DNA of 64,000 nt from Maniola hyperantus (GCF_902806685.2 NC_048550.1:8227383-8291382), one strand, 5' to 3'. Shown: positions 32,453 through 43,078, numbered from the stretch's first letter. Notes: generated by a model not told the origin, from the letters alone. Numbers and translations are program-made.

Positions 32453-32899
32453 ATATATACTTATTAGTGTAAATAGAAGTGTTGGACTGCTGAGAGACAC
32501 CTTCGGTCTACCGTTACTACGCTTGTGACCCTCAGCTATCACCAAGGTAAGACCTTTTCACGAAACAAATGCCTATCTTTAAACGTTAACAGCGAGTAAT
32601 ATTTTGTCACACGCCCTGGGTGATTCCTATAATACCGCTATTAGTCACAGCTCTCGGAGATTTAGGGATCGAGAAGGGATAGATACTCAACAAAAAGGGC
32701 TTCTAAAATATGAGTATCCAATAGTTTTAGTCTCTTCTACGCAATCATAATGATCTCAGTGATATTTAGTTAGATGAAAATCACGTGAAAATTTAAGAAC
32801 CAGCTCTCATTTACTAATTTCTTCAATACCATTAACATTATGGGGGTATATTATAATGAAGCGATGATAGCCTTATTGTCAATTAAAATTATCACTTGC

Positions 32900-33060
32900 T
32901 AATGGTGAAAGAAAACGTGAGGAAACCTCCATGACTGAGAGTTCTCCATAATGTTCTCAAAGGTGTGTGAAGTCTGCCAATCCGCACTGGGAAGGCGTGG
33001 CAGACTATGGTTTTTCATTCTGAGAGGAGCTCCGTGCTCAGTAGTGGATTGGCTTATAAC
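32900..33060 (+). mobile_element. SINE1, 5'-truncated
   Basis: TGAGAGTTCTCCATAATGTT, GTGTGTGAAGTCTGCCAATC and CATTCTGAGAGGAGCTCC, then TCAGTAGTGGATTGGC. The tRNA head and the GATGAT tail are missing. Confidence 0.75.
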
Positions 33061-33618
33061 AAATTCTTTAATTAAAAACCAGCTTTTCTTTAAAAAGAAA
33101 GACCCGCCTATTAGCAATTTAGAAGATTTAAAAATCAAATTTAGTACTTTACACATGCTTTGAAAGACCTTTACATTCCAACTAACCTTCTACGTCTCTA
33201 CCTATCCCCCTCAAATACGCTATTTGCAGAAATGATAGGTTCTGAAAAGTCTATACAAACATATCAAAAACAGGCTTTTATAACAAACTAATTGACAGTT
33301 CAGTAAACGCCAATAAAATCTGTGCAGCTATGTATGATCATTAAATTACTTTGGTTTAATATAATCTCGTTTCTTATAAGAATAGCACAAAGTATTTTAG
33401 TAGCCAAGTTTTCCCGCTTCGTAGGTATATCTTTTGTATTCTTTCTAAAGTCGACATTATAAGGCGCTGTATTAACTGTTAGCTCTTCTGTAACTTTTAT
33501 ACTTCTTTTTTTCGAGAGTTAATTAAATTTTTAAGCTACTCCTCAGGGTATAGTTTGTGGAATGTTTTAATTTTATCTGATTTGTACTATAATTTAGAAT
33601 TTTCTAATATAATTTAAA
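33061..33618. other. Unassigned stretch
   Basis: No gene or recognised repeat was found. Confidence 0.45.
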
Positions 33619-33770
33619 ACCTCAATAGTTCAACGGTTAAAGGAGCGGACTGAAATCCGAAAGGTCGGCGGTTCAAACCCTACCCGTGCCCACTCCAAGC
33701 ACAAACTTTATGCTAAATTGGAGTGGAAATAGGGGAATGTTAGTCATGATAAACATGGCTAATATTCAAA
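33619..33770 (+). mobile_element. SINE3, tRNA-Phe-like head, copy 2
   Basis: CCTCAATAGTTCAACGG, GGACTGAAATCCGAAAGG, box B GGTTCAAACCC, then TTGGAGTGGAAATAGGGGAA and ACATGGCTAATATTC. This is the same structure as 20600-20779, diverged at scattered positions. Confidence 0.75.
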
Positions 33771-34204
33771 TGTGGAATTTCAAAAATTTCTGCCATATCA
33801 TTATTTTATATGATAATAAATGTTTAAGAAATTAAAAATTAATATAGGTCTGTGAATAACATACCCAATCACTTTGTAAATATTAGTTCAGAACTTTTTA
33901 ATGAAGGGGGTTCAACCGAAAAAATCCTCCAAAGCCAGAGCAAAACTACGAGACTGGAATAATGTTTGAGAGCGAAAAAGTTTACGCTTTGAACCCTAGT
34001 GCGGGTAAGTGTTTTGCATTTCGTGCCGCGTACCCCGCATACCAATGTGTAAAAGGATTGATATTTGCACAAACTTGGCGAAAAATTCTACTTACTTTTA
34101 GAGCTACTTAAAGCTGTAATATTGCTCTATGTGCTTTAGAACATTGCGTGGGACTCTCCGGAATAGACAACGAAGATGCAATTTTATTTCAGTGTTTTAA
34201 GCCC
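33771..34204. other. Unassigned stretch
   Basis: The reverse-strand 67-codon frame at 33869-34072 has no recognised domain. No gene is supported. Confidence 0.4.
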
Positions 34205-34397
34205 TAAAGATGGATCGAAAGGTGGATTCGCGGTAATAGGCCTCCTATTCGGGGGTCGGAGGTTCGGTCTCGGGTACGCATCTCCAACCTTTCGGAGTTA
34301 CGTATCATGTACGTTTTAAGAAACTAAATATGACTTGCTTTAACTGCGAAAGAATACATAGTGAGGAAATTTACATGCTTGAGAGTTCTCAAAGATT
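34205..34397 (+). mobile_element. SINE1, 3'-truncated, part of an inverted pair
   Basis: The degraded head has GGTTCGGTCTCGGGTACGC as box B, followed by TGACTTGCTTTAACTGCGAA and TGCTTGAGAGTTCTCAAAGA. It stops where an inverted SINE1 piece begins. Confidence 0.65.
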
Positions 34398-34500
34398 TTC
34401 ATCATCATCATCATGACTAACCCATGACCGGCTCACCACAGAGCTCGGGTCTCCTCTCAGAAAGAGAAGGGTTTTAGCCATAGTCTACAACGCTGGCCTT
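34398..34500 (-). mobile_element. SINE1, 3' part, inverted partner
   Basis: TCATCATCATCATGA, CCATGACCGGCTCACCACAG, GGGTCTCCTCTCAGAAAGAG and CATAGTCTACAACGCTGGCC are the complement of the SINE1 3' half. It joins the forward 5' part with no spacer. Confidence 0.7.
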
Positions 34501-34508
34501 ATCTCTTC

Positions 34509-34700
34509 TCTATATATAAAAATGAATCGCTGAATGTGTTGCTGATCGCAAATCTCGAGAACAGCTGAACCGATTTCGCTAATTCTTTTTTCATAATATT
34601 CCTTAAAGTACGAGGATGGTTCTTACGGAGAAAAAAATTAAAAAAAAATCCTGAAACATAATCGACTGTTAGGAGGTACGAAGTTCACCGGGGCAGCTAG
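34509..34700 (+). mobile_element. Y element (Helitron-like)
   Basis: It starts TCTATATATAAAAATGAATC, contains GCTGAATGTGTTGCTGATCG, CGAGAACAGCTGAACCGATT and GAGGATGGTTCTTACGGAG, and ends CACCGGGGCAGCTAG before T. I know very similar repeats from insect genomes. Its TC start and CTAG-T end fit the same rule as A, B and E. Confidence 0.65.
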
Positions 34701-34744
34701 TAAATTATAATAATATGCCAAGTTTCATGTCTTCAACTTCAAAA

Positions 34745-34985
34745 ATAATTTTGTTAGCCCTTGACTGCAATCTCACCTGGTGGTAAGTGATGATGCAGTC
34801 TAAGATAGAAGCGGGCTAACCTGGAAAGGGTATGATAGTTTTTATTAAACCCACTTCTCGATGGTTTCTACACGGCATCGTACCGGAACGCTAAATCGCT
34901 TGGCGACACGGCTTTACCAGTATAGACTTTATCCGGTATAGGGTGGTAACTAGCCACGGCTGAAGCCTCCCACCAGACAAATAGG
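34745..34985 (-). mobile_element. SINE2, head missing
   Basis: On the given strand it reads TTGTTAGCCCTTGACTGCAA, CTCACCTGGTGGTAAGTGAT, CACGGCATCGTACCGGAACG and CTGAAGCCTCCCACCAGAC, the complement of the SINE2 body. A short A-like fragment (CCCCTTAGGGGTGAATTTTC) follows at about 35023-35060. Confidence 0.75.
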
Positions 34986-35469
34986 ACTTATAGGAAGCTT
35001 TCATCTAATATTTCTACCATTTCATCCCCTTAGGGGTGAATTTTCTCAAAATCGTAGCTGATGCTTACACCCTAGAAGGAATTTAATTTTCAAGTAAATC
35101 TAGCCTTTATAGTTCTTAAGTCGGTAGTTATAGTTCGCACTATGAAGTTTATTCCGAATTATTTCTAAAAAAGCTCTTTCATTCCAATTTAATTAAGGAA
35201 TGAAAAGCTTAAATTAGTCTTAGTGTCCCCGTAGGTGTGCCACAGTCTGGGCAATGTATCCATTTTGCATATCATAGTAGTTCGCTACGTGCTTGTTAAC
35301 TTAAACTTTAAGTCATGTGAAGCTTGGGAAACACGTGTTTGTGTATATGACGCGTTACGTGTCGTATTAGTTTCACTCCAAGTTAATCCGAATATAGTGT
35401 GTATTTTTTCTGGAAATACAGTTACTTCTATTTTCTGCATGCTATTTATGTGCTGAATTTTAGTAAAGA

Positions 35470-35696
35470 CTAGCTTATGATCGCGACTTCGTCCGCGTGG
35501 ACTACAAAATTTTTAAATCCCTATTTCACCCCCTAGGGGTTGTATTTTCAAAAATCCTTTCTTAGCGGATGCCTACGTCATAATAGCTATCTGCATGCCA
35601 AATTTCAGCCCGATCCATCCAGTAGTTTGAGTTGTGCGTTGATAGATCAGTCAGTCAGTCAGTCAGTCAGTCACCTTTTCCTTTTATATATTTAGA
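35470..35696 (-). mobile_element. Helitron-like A element, full length
   Basis: CTAGCTTATGATCGCGACTT at the left, CCCCCTAGGGGTTGTATTTT, GATGCCTACGTCATAATAGC, a short (CAGT)n tract, and TTTTATATATTTAGA at the right (TC start on this strand). Length 227 bases. Confidence 0.85.
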
Positions 35697-35807
35697 TTTA
35701 AATCTAAACAAGAAGTTATTAACGTTTTGTATCTTAGTGAATGAAAAAGAAAGAATATTTGAATTCTTTCAGGATCATAGTCCCACTGCACCAAAACTGT
35801 GTATAAT

Positions 35808-36040
35808 AAGACAACCTGGTACCCACGATTTCGTCGCGTGGATTAAGCTTTTCGAAAATTCCATGGGAACATTATGATTATCTGGGATAAAAAGTAAACT
35901 CTCCAGGTCTTTAACCATCATTGATGTAGGATATATCATATCGCTGATAACCATGTAAAAATCACGTCAATCCGTTGCTCCTTTGCGACGTGATAGAAGG
36001 GCAAACCAACAAACAAACACTTTCGCATTTATTGTGGTGA
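35808..36040 (-). mobile_element. Helitron-like B element, near complete
   Basis: CACGATTTCGTCGCGTGGAT, CTGGGATAAAAAGTAAACTC, CTCCAGGTCTTTAACCATC, ATCACGTCAATCCGTTGCTC, CAAACCAACAAACAAACACT and TTTCGCATTTATTG. The terminal CTAG and TC are degraded. Confidence 0.75.
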
Positions 36041-36049
36041 TTCCTCCCA

Positions 36050-37069
36050 AGATATGCTAATTTCTATATAATCGCAATATAATGGTAATATAATCGTACC
36101 TAAATCTGTACCTACTTACCATTGAAACTAAAATAACTTAAACTTATTTATAAGGACTACGCGCTTCATTCCCTTTTTGACTTCTTCAAAACAACCCCAG
36201 TTGACGTGATAACGAAATGAAAATGCATACCAAACAGCCGTTATATTCAATTTATAAAATAACGAAGCTCCTCAACGGCTGCGTTTTCATGTGAGGGTGA
36301 TCAAAGATAGGAAGAACACCCCCTCATTATTTCGTAGACTCGCTGACAATAACGTCTTTTAAAGCTGGATGTCTATTAAATTCACGTTCAGCATTTCCTT
36401 TGAAAGGAATATTGTGTGTAAAAATATTATAATGAAATATAGGACTTAATGATATTATTGTGTCTCTATTTACATAATACTAAGGAACCTGGATTTTTAT
36501 TAGTACATAATAATTATATTATTATAATATTATTTATTCATTAACATATTCGTAGGCTACGTAAAGTTCATCATCAAATTAATCGTGGTATGTACCTACT
36601 CGTTATCTATATTATAATAATATGTTATTAAACAATGAAAGCTTATTATCATTATGAGATTTTTTTTTTTTTACAAATCCTACAAAATAAATACAAATAC
36701 AAATTATTTATTTGCTGATTGTAGGTACATTTATAAGTTGTCAATTACAATTTTTGTTTCGAGCTACAATCTACCATACTATGGTGTGCAAATTTGAATA
36801 GGTACACAAATAGAATTATTAATAGGAATCCTTACTACAACAATAGGCAACACAACAATTATTTATTAATACAATAGCTCAAATATCTCATTATTAACAT
36901 ATTATTCATTATAATTAATCAATTATTATTATTTTGCATTTTAAAAAAAAAGTTTAATATTAAGTAAGTCATAAAGTATCTGTTTGTTATGTTGACGACG
37001 GATGAAATCCATTTACTAAAAGAATAACCCCTTTATCTATACGACTGTACTAATATCAAAGTAAGTACT
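36050..37069. other. A+T-rich stretch with one I repeat
   Basis: It holds repeat I (36235-36372) and very A+T-rich, partly palindromic sequence near 36480-36560. A T run lies at 36660-36673. No gene was found. Confidence 0.45.
36235..36372 (+). repeat. Repeat I, copy 2
   Basis: ATTTATAAAATAACGAAGCTC, GGGTGATCAAAGATAGGAAG and AACGTCTTTTAAAGC parallel the copy at 26455-26562. Confidence 0.55.
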
Positions 37070-37200
37070 ATTTTGAATTCAAAGTCAAAGTAAAATTATT
37101 TATTCAGAATGGGTAACTTGATGGTTAAAATTGTTAATTTGTAAGATGATAAAGTGGTGATAATACGTACTTAAAACTAAAGCTACGAGCTACTAAATTT
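37070..37200 (-). repeat. Repeat Q, copy 2
   Basis: TCAAAGTCAAAGTAAAATTATTTATTC-type start (37080-37106), GTGGTGATAATACGTACTTA and AAACTAAAGCTACGAGC are the complement of 18105-18236. Confidence 0.5.
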
Positions 37201-37544
37201 ACCATTTAAATTTGATTTCTATAGAATACGAAATGCTTCGATAAGCCTAATAACCTAAATTCAACATTGTACGGGAATCGAACTCGTAAGGTAAGCCACA
37301 GAGATAAAACATGTAAAAACCTGCTTCAAAACTCATTCAGTCTCTCATTTATTTGCAATGAACCAAAAACTTAATTTGCTGTAATCCGCTGAAACGGGTT
37401 GAATCTGTATGATGCAACATGCAGCATGCGAAATGCACCGCCCGCCCTCCCACTGCTAACCATGCAGAAAAAGCAGCCACTCGGCAAGGAATACGCACCA
37501 CCACCACGCAGCACCACACAAATTCCAAAACACGCTTGACCACG

Positions 37545-37598
37545 CAGGAGATGTAGACCTTACAATGCACAATTGCAATGTAAAGTCTACATCTCCTG
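37545..37598. repeat. Inverted repeat, 23-base arms
   Basis: CAGGAGATGTAGACCTTACA at the left pairs with TGTAAAGTCTACATCTCCTG at the right, with two mismatches in the 23-base arms and an eight-base loop. The flanks are unusually GC-rich for this window. The reverse-strand 96-codon frame (37349-37639) crosses the hairpin and has no recognised domain, so I do not call it a gene. Confidence 0.65.
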
Positions 37599-37724
37599 AG
37601 GATGCTCCGGTGTCGGGGAGAACGTTGCATGACGTTCATTGCATATCATGGACTTCCGCAAAGTAACGCCTGCTTCTATACAACATCGCATTTATTTGTT
37701 AAAGAAATAAAAAAATGCATATCA

Positions 37725-37862
37725 AAAGGTCATTACATTCAATTTCTGAAATAACGGCGTCCCCCAGAGCAAATAATACATTTTACTGAAGGGTGATCGA
37801 AGGTAGGGTGAACGTGGTTATTTTGACAACCTTTTACCCTTCCAAGCGTCTTTCATTAAATG
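37725..37862 (+). repeat. Repeat I, copy 3
   Basis: CAATTTCTGAAATAACGGCG, GGGTGATCGAAGGTAGGGTG and AGCGTCTTTCATTAAATG. A preceding AAATGCATATCAAAAGGTCA is also shared with copy 2 (AAATGCATACCAAACAGCCG). Confidence 0.6.
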
Positions 37863-38093
37863 TTTTAAACGAATGTTCCATATAATCTTCAATGGAAAAT
37901 GTGTGTAGATAAAATCTAGCGTAGGGGATGAAAATCGATAACATTCCAATCAGACACGGGTTTGATTAGAGAATTGAAAGTTTGTAGACCTTCTAAAGGT
38001 AACCCCGTTGGCCTTTCATGTGTGGATGTATTATCAAAACTTAAATGCCAATGCTACTGAGATTAACTATTTATATTTCATTGACATAGTGTT

Positions 38094-38129
38094 TTTTTGC
38101 TTCGTAAATAATATTTTACGAAGCAAAAA
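38094..38129. repeat. Perfect hairpin, 15-base stem
   Basis: TTTTTGCTTCGTAAA and TTTACGAAGCAAAAA are separated by six bases. No surrounding element was recognised. Confidence 0.65.
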
Positions 38130-38725
38130 GAAATCAGTTTAGTAAAATAGTAAGTTATAAGCGAAAATATTATTTTTTCACTCCTAAAAATTAAAAAAAA
38201 ATTCGAAAGCAATTTTCGTAAATTAAGCTACAAATTTTTAATCAAATTAAAAACATCAAATGCCAGCGTGTGAATTTAGGGTTTTTAAAGATCCCATTGT
38301 GGAATTTCTACAACCCTATTTTGTTATCATTGAATTTAGATTGAATGACGATTCAAAATGAGCCTAAAGCATTATGAGCAGAATAAGCCTTAATAATATT
38401 TCAATTAAATTGATAAAAAAAATTTAAATAAATACTTAGTTCATTCAAAAACAAGTGCTTCGTTATCGTTAGCTTGAAAAGAAACCTGTGAAAAGTAGTT
38501 AGTTTATTGCTGATTTGATCTAGTAGACCCATATTATTAAATCACTACTCTCTGTGTGTGAGCCTTGCACTTTTACCATTTCTGAAAAGAGGAAAAGCTT
38601 TCTAAACAGATCAAATTAATCTTCTAAAGCAAGCAGGTTAACCCGCAGTAGTCCACTAAACCTAGGCCTTTTATCTATGTAAATCTACAGACAGTGAGGT
38701 GCCGTGATATATACCAGCATTAAAA

Positions 38726-39179
38726 CTGTGCTTAGTATAAGATTTTATATCTCACCAACGTTAATAAAATTCGATCGTCGCAACACTTCAGAATTAAAGT
38801 AAAATGGACCTCAAATGCTATATTATAATGCTCAAATTAGTTAAATCGTCTGGTAAGAGGCCACGACCACCCTACCGGCAGCCGTGCCTGCCTGCTATAC
38901 TTACCCCTTTCAAGTTACCCAGTTTCCATCTTAGACTCACCAGGCAATCTCACCAGATGGTAGGTAATGATGCCATTACTTAGCATCAGGTGACATTGCC
39001 ATCAAGGGCTAACATGTTATGATGGTAAAAAAATGGAAAAACAGCTTAAAATCAGCGGTACTGACATTTTTACTTGAATTCCAGGCCCTTTAGGTCCATT
39101 TCACTCTGAAATTATTGTGATTTGACGATCGATTTCTATCAACGTTGGTGGTTCATAAAATCTCATACTAAGCACACAG
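38726..39179. mobile_element. Long-TIR element with a SINE2 inside
   Basis: The left arm (CTGTGCTTAGTATAAG, CACCAACGTTAATAAAATTC, AAATGGACCT) and the complement of the right arm (CTGTGTGCTTAGTATGAG, CACCAACGTTGATAGAAATC, GAAATGGACCT) match over about 95 bases. The arms enclose a SINE2 insertion. Without the SINE the element would be a foldback of roughly 270 bases. No target duplication was assigned. Confidence 0.75.
38858..39047 (+). mobile_element. SINE2, head missing, nested
   Basis: TCGTCTGGTAAGAGGCCACG, CCATCTTAGACTCACCAGGC, GATGGTAGGTAATGATGCC and CATCAGGTGACATTGCCATC, ending GATGGTAAAAAAA. It lies between the arms of the long-TIR element. Confidence 0.7.
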
Positions 39180-39354
39180 AATTAGGGAGGTGAGCAATAT
39201 GAAGTACTTGTTGTTAACGTTTAAAGACAGACATTTGTACTTGGTAGAACTTGAGCCCAAAGACATTATTTTCTTTGTGTAGTAGTATAATAAAAAAATA
39301 TCTGGCTGACCGAATCTTACCTACCAGTTTGTGATCTCAAAGACTTTTTCATTC

Positions 39355-39600
39355 ATTCGCCAATCCGCACAGGGCCAGCATGGCAGATTATGGCCTAAAT
39401 TTTCTTCTCATTCTGAGAGGACAGATTTCACATACCTTTGAGAACGTTATGGAGAATTCAGGCATGCAAGTTTTCTCACGATGTTTTCCTTCACCGTTAA
39501 AACAAGTGATATAGGTACTATAGTATAGTGCGTGCCCGGGATCTAACCCCCGACCTCACGATGTCCTAACCAATAGGCTATCACCACGCTGTGATATAAT
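39355..39600 (-). mobile_element. SINE1 with an internal inversion
   Basis: From 39426 to 39600 it is a normal reverse-strand SINE1 5' part, with box-B complement CCCGGGATCTAACCC. From 39356 to 39425 the remaining segment (GCCAATCCGCACAGGGCCAG to TCATTCTGAGAGGA) is in forward orientation. The join is at about 39425. Confidence 0.7.
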
Positions 39601-39744
39601 TTAACGTTACTTAACTCTGCTCAATTTTATAGAAATCAGGGCCTAACTATCGATAACAAGTTTTTTAACCATAAACTCCAAGTTTCAGAGATTGATAGTC
39701 TCCGACTAAGTAGAGCTTCAGTTTTATCTCAGACTTTACAATTT

Positions 39745-39862
39745 TACGGTCAGCGAGTTCCGTTGGAACGCCAGGGGAGACATTCCGGGGATATCGTAGA
39801 TTTACTTCAAACTTGACGCCTTCCCGAGGGGAAATCACAAAATGGCTTCACTGTAGCATCCG
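39745..39862 (+). repeat. Repeat J, copy 2
   Basis: ACGGTCAGCGAGTTCCGTTG, CCAGGGGAGACATTCCGGGG and CGTAGATTTACTTCAAACTT parallel 24838-24962. Confidence 0.65.
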
Positions 39863-40280
39863 TCAAGCCACGTGAAAAATTTCATTTAAATTTTGCATGC
39901 AGACGAGAATTTTATGCTGTTCTCTACTGTAAAAACGTAAGTTAAAAATTTTGCATACTGCATACTTGAATTGATCGCGCATGCATTTTTATTATTGAAT
40001 TTTTTTCACTTACGGAGCGTGCTGAAATTTTTGATCATAATACATACTTAGGTACTTATAATCAGCATCTGCGTCTGTTTATCTCAAAAGGTACTGCATG
40101 GATTTTTTACATTTTCCACCATAGGATGGATAGGATCTTTTGGAAAAGGTTTGAAGTGCAATTACATAATAGTTTAATTAATAATTAAGACCCGTATGAA
40201 TACAGAATTTAATAAAATAGGTATGTAATTAATCAATCAGCCACGTGACTGTAATTAGTATAGTTATAAGAATATAAACA

Positions 40281-40484
40281 ATAGCGGCCCGTCTCGCACG
40301 GGTAGCTTATTACTATTTTCGTAAGGATCTCTAATTTTTTTGTTACTAAAATATAGCTTTTTTAACTCAAGTATAATGTAGCTTTCTACTGGTGAAAGAA
40401 TTTTCAAAATCGGTTTAGTAGTTCCAGAGATTAAGTACGTCCTACAAACTTACAAACTTTTCTTCTTTATAATATTACTGTAGA
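40281..40484 (-). mobile_element. Helitron-like E element, short diverged copy
   Basis: GTATAATGTAGCTTTCTACT, GGTGAAAGAATTTTCAAAAT and CGGTTTAGTAGTTCCAGAGA, then TTCTTTATAATATTACTGTAGA at the TC end (40463-40484). Compared with 46937-48306 it lacks the long interior. The CTAG end is degraded. Confidence 0.6.
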
Positions 40485-40566
40485 TTATCAGTCTATGAAG
40501 GTACCAATTGCCTCCAAACTCATACTGTCACATCGATAGATTCCCATCACTACACTAAGGTCAAAC

Positions 40567-40780
40567 ATCGAAGAGCAGAAGGGGTATAAAAGAACTTTTT
40601 TATTAGGGTAAAAACTTGTAACAAGTCCCAACTTTGACATTACCTTGTGAATTATCGCGTTCTCTCCGGTGTCATTTGTAAGCTACTAAGCTAGCTTGAA
40701 CCTGCGTTTTTTGGAGGGAATTCTTTGGAGGAAAGTTTATATTGGGCGATGGCCAGGGCGATATCTCGCCACATTGCACA
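40567..40780 (+). repeat. Repeat K, copy 1
   Basis: CGAAGAGCAGAAGGGGTATA, AACAAGTCCCAACTTTGACA, GTGAATTATCGCGTTCTCTC, GGTGTCATTTGTAAGC and GGGCGATATCTCGCCACATT. It matches 41907-42112 in the same orientation, and 20442-21235 inverted. Confidence 0.7.
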
Positions 40781-41329
40781 TTTTTCTGCCTTAATTATTA
40801 AACTTTTAGATGAAGTAATAACGACTTTTTGAGTTGAATATTCAAAGAAACATTCAATTTGAATTTGAATTTATTTTCCTTGAAATGGTTAACATAACAT
40901 TACAATATGTTCTTACATAGATAATAAGAATACTCAGTATAAAAAATAATATGGAGAATTTTTAATAGAAAAAGCAATTTTTTAAAATGGAGCATGGTAC
41001 AAGAAGAAAAGTTTTCGTGTATTTTAAAAACTGTTGTATTTGTCGATAACTAAAAGCGGCTATTAAACAAGCCGAAAGCAAAAGTTTATACCGCCTTCTT
41101 ATACTTATAGAAAGATCAAGGGGCTTTAGTCTTTGGAAAAACTTCTGAGCACCGTCCGCTAAAATATTTTTTTCGAGTGTAATCCATAGTACCTTCGTCT
41201 TACAAGTTTGTACTGTACCCAAACAGCTTGGAGGTAATCTTTGTATATATTTGAAGAGATGGATTTGTATGAATTTAGTATTGTTTATGTAACTTTTCAG
41301 ACCTATCCATCCAAGATTTCATATTAAGA

Positions 41330-41470
41330 CTATGAGCCCGGGAGGGCTAGACCTTCGTTATTTTATAAAAGCTGAAAGTTTATCTGCGTATTGTCCCCAA
41401 GACAGGGAGGAACGATCAACGACTATTAAGTTTGGATCGTGGTGGTTTTAAGAGATAACAGGTTAAATAA
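41330..41470 (+). repeat. Repeat F, copy 2
   Basis: CTAGACCTTCGTTATTTTAT, GTATTGTCCCCAAGACAGGG and GGATCGTGGTGGTTTTAAGA. Confidence 0.7.
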
Positions 41471-41514
41471 AATTACCAGGCACACACTTCTAGCTTTACG
41501 CAGTTATGTGAGTC

Positions 41515-41705
41515 AAAATATCAGTTGCTTTAACGGCGAAGGAAAACATCGTAAGCAAACCTGTAGGCTTAGAATTCGTCTGTTCTCAAAGATGTGTGAT
41601 GTCTGCCAATCTGCACTTGGCCAGCATGGCGGACTACGGTCTAAGCCCGTTCTCATTCTGAGAGGATACCCGTTCTCAGTATTGGCCTGTTGATCTTTAT
41701 TTGAT
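41515..41705 (+). mobile_element. SINE1, 5'-truncated
   Basis: TTGCTTTAACGGCGAAGGAA, TGTGATGTCTGCCAATCTGC, CCAGCATGGCGGACTACGGT and CATTCTGAGAGGATACCCG. The GATGAT tail is short (41720). Confidence 0.75.
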
Positions 41706-41906
41706 TAGATAATAATGATGATGCTATAGTTAGGTACTTTCATTTCTTCTATATCTATTTAAATTCTGTAAGCTACCTCGCGAAGTGAAAGTTTAATACA
41801 ATAGGTGCGTATTGCAGAAATTTTTGAATAACATAATATTGAATTCTTGAGAAAAAAATTACACTTCTTTTTTTTCTTTACGTTTGAACCACTATTCTAT
41901 ACTAAC

Positions 41907-42112
41907 TTCGAAGATCGAGAGGACGTATAATAGAACTTTTTATTAGAGTGAAAATTTCTAACAAGTCTCAACTTTGATATTAGCCTGTGAATTATCGCGG
42001 TCTCTCTTGTGTCATTCGTGAACTTTAACCCGGGCATTGGAAGCGAATTCTTTGTAGAAGAAGTTTGCCCTGGGAGGTCGCCAAAAGCGTGCCTCGCCAC
42101 AAAGCACATAAC
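41907..42112 (+). repeat. Repeat K, copy 2
   Basis: CTTCGAAGATCGAGAGGACG, TCTCAACTTTGATATTAGCC, GTGAATTATCGCGGTCTCTC and GAGGTCGCCAAAAGCGTGCC. The reverse-strand 70-codon frame here is not kept in copy 1, which argues against a gene. Confidence 0.7.
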
Positions 42113-42990
42113 TTGTTCAAAATGTTTATTTTAGTTAGGAAGTTTGAGCACATGCCAATCTTTAACTATCAACGGTGAACCTATTATGAAACGAGCCTTT
42201 GTGGGTACGGAACTTTATTTTGCGAACTGCTTTATAATTTTTGTAATGTACCTACCTCATTAAGCTTATACCTCATATAGTACTTGTAGATTATTTTAAT
42301 TTTTATTTATTTTATACTTTAGTATTGGCAACCGATAATAGTGCCGGTAAAACATTTTCTTCAATATCATCTCATACGATGCAACTTACGGTAGTTATTT
42401 TACGAGGGATTTTTGCCTCCAAATTGTTTTACTCATTGCAAAAATCTGCTATTAAATAATAAAATATAATGATAATTTTTATTCTCAGGTAAACAAACCC
42501 ATTGTTACAGTTATTAGTAAGTAATACAGAACAAAAAGCTGACTAGAAAGTACTTAGTCACTTTTTACACATTTATATGCATTTATGTGATATATTTTCA
42601 CGTCTTCTATTTTCGTGAAAGAAAATGTCGGTACTTGTGGAATCTATGTGCCGGCCCTAAGCCAGCAGTATAAAAGTCAACCTTATTAAACTTATAATTC
42701 TCAGTTGTGTAGTATAAAAATAACGCCAGGAAAAATATATTCTGTTGCATAATTTTGTAATTTTTAAAAGTTATGCCACATAAAATAAAACTGTTTTTGA
42801 AATTAAACAAATTCCGTAATAGCCTTTGAAACTTTTGCAGAACAACAAAATCTTGACAACGTTAACTAACTGTGAAGCTTGTTCCGGTTCTATAATGCAA
42901 ACTCTGTTTCGCAGCTTGACCTCATCCTACCAACTTTCCCTTTATTTAATGTTATGAAGTTAGTTCTCTACCTATTGTATTTATTGCAAA
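42113..42990. other. Unassigned A+T-rich stretch
   Basis: No gene or recognised repeat was found. Confidence 0.45.
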
Positions 42991-42994
42991 ACTA

Positions 42995-43078
42995 GTTGAA
43001 AGTCGCGAATTCATCCGTGTGGATTTAGATTTTTAAAATCCCGTGGTAACTCATTGATTTTCGCGATAAAAAAAATTG
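42995..43078 (-). mobile_element. Helitron-like B element, 3'-end fragment
   Basis: AGTCGCGAATTCATCCGTGT, GGATTTAGATTTTTAAAATC and CCCGTGGTAACTCATTGATT, the first part of B on the given strand. A second weak trace (GCCCGTGACTGCGTCCACGT) lies at 43208. Confidence 0.5.

Noticed and set aside
32151..32453. SVSQSVSQ-rich proteins on the forward strand
   Set aside because: The repeat is a translation of the (CAGT)n microsatellite of a Helitron-like A element; the same artefact occurs at 31439-31630 and 35632-35877.
37349..37639. 96-codon reverse-strand frame
   Set aside because: It runs across a 23-base hairpin and GC-richer sequence, without a recognisable domain.
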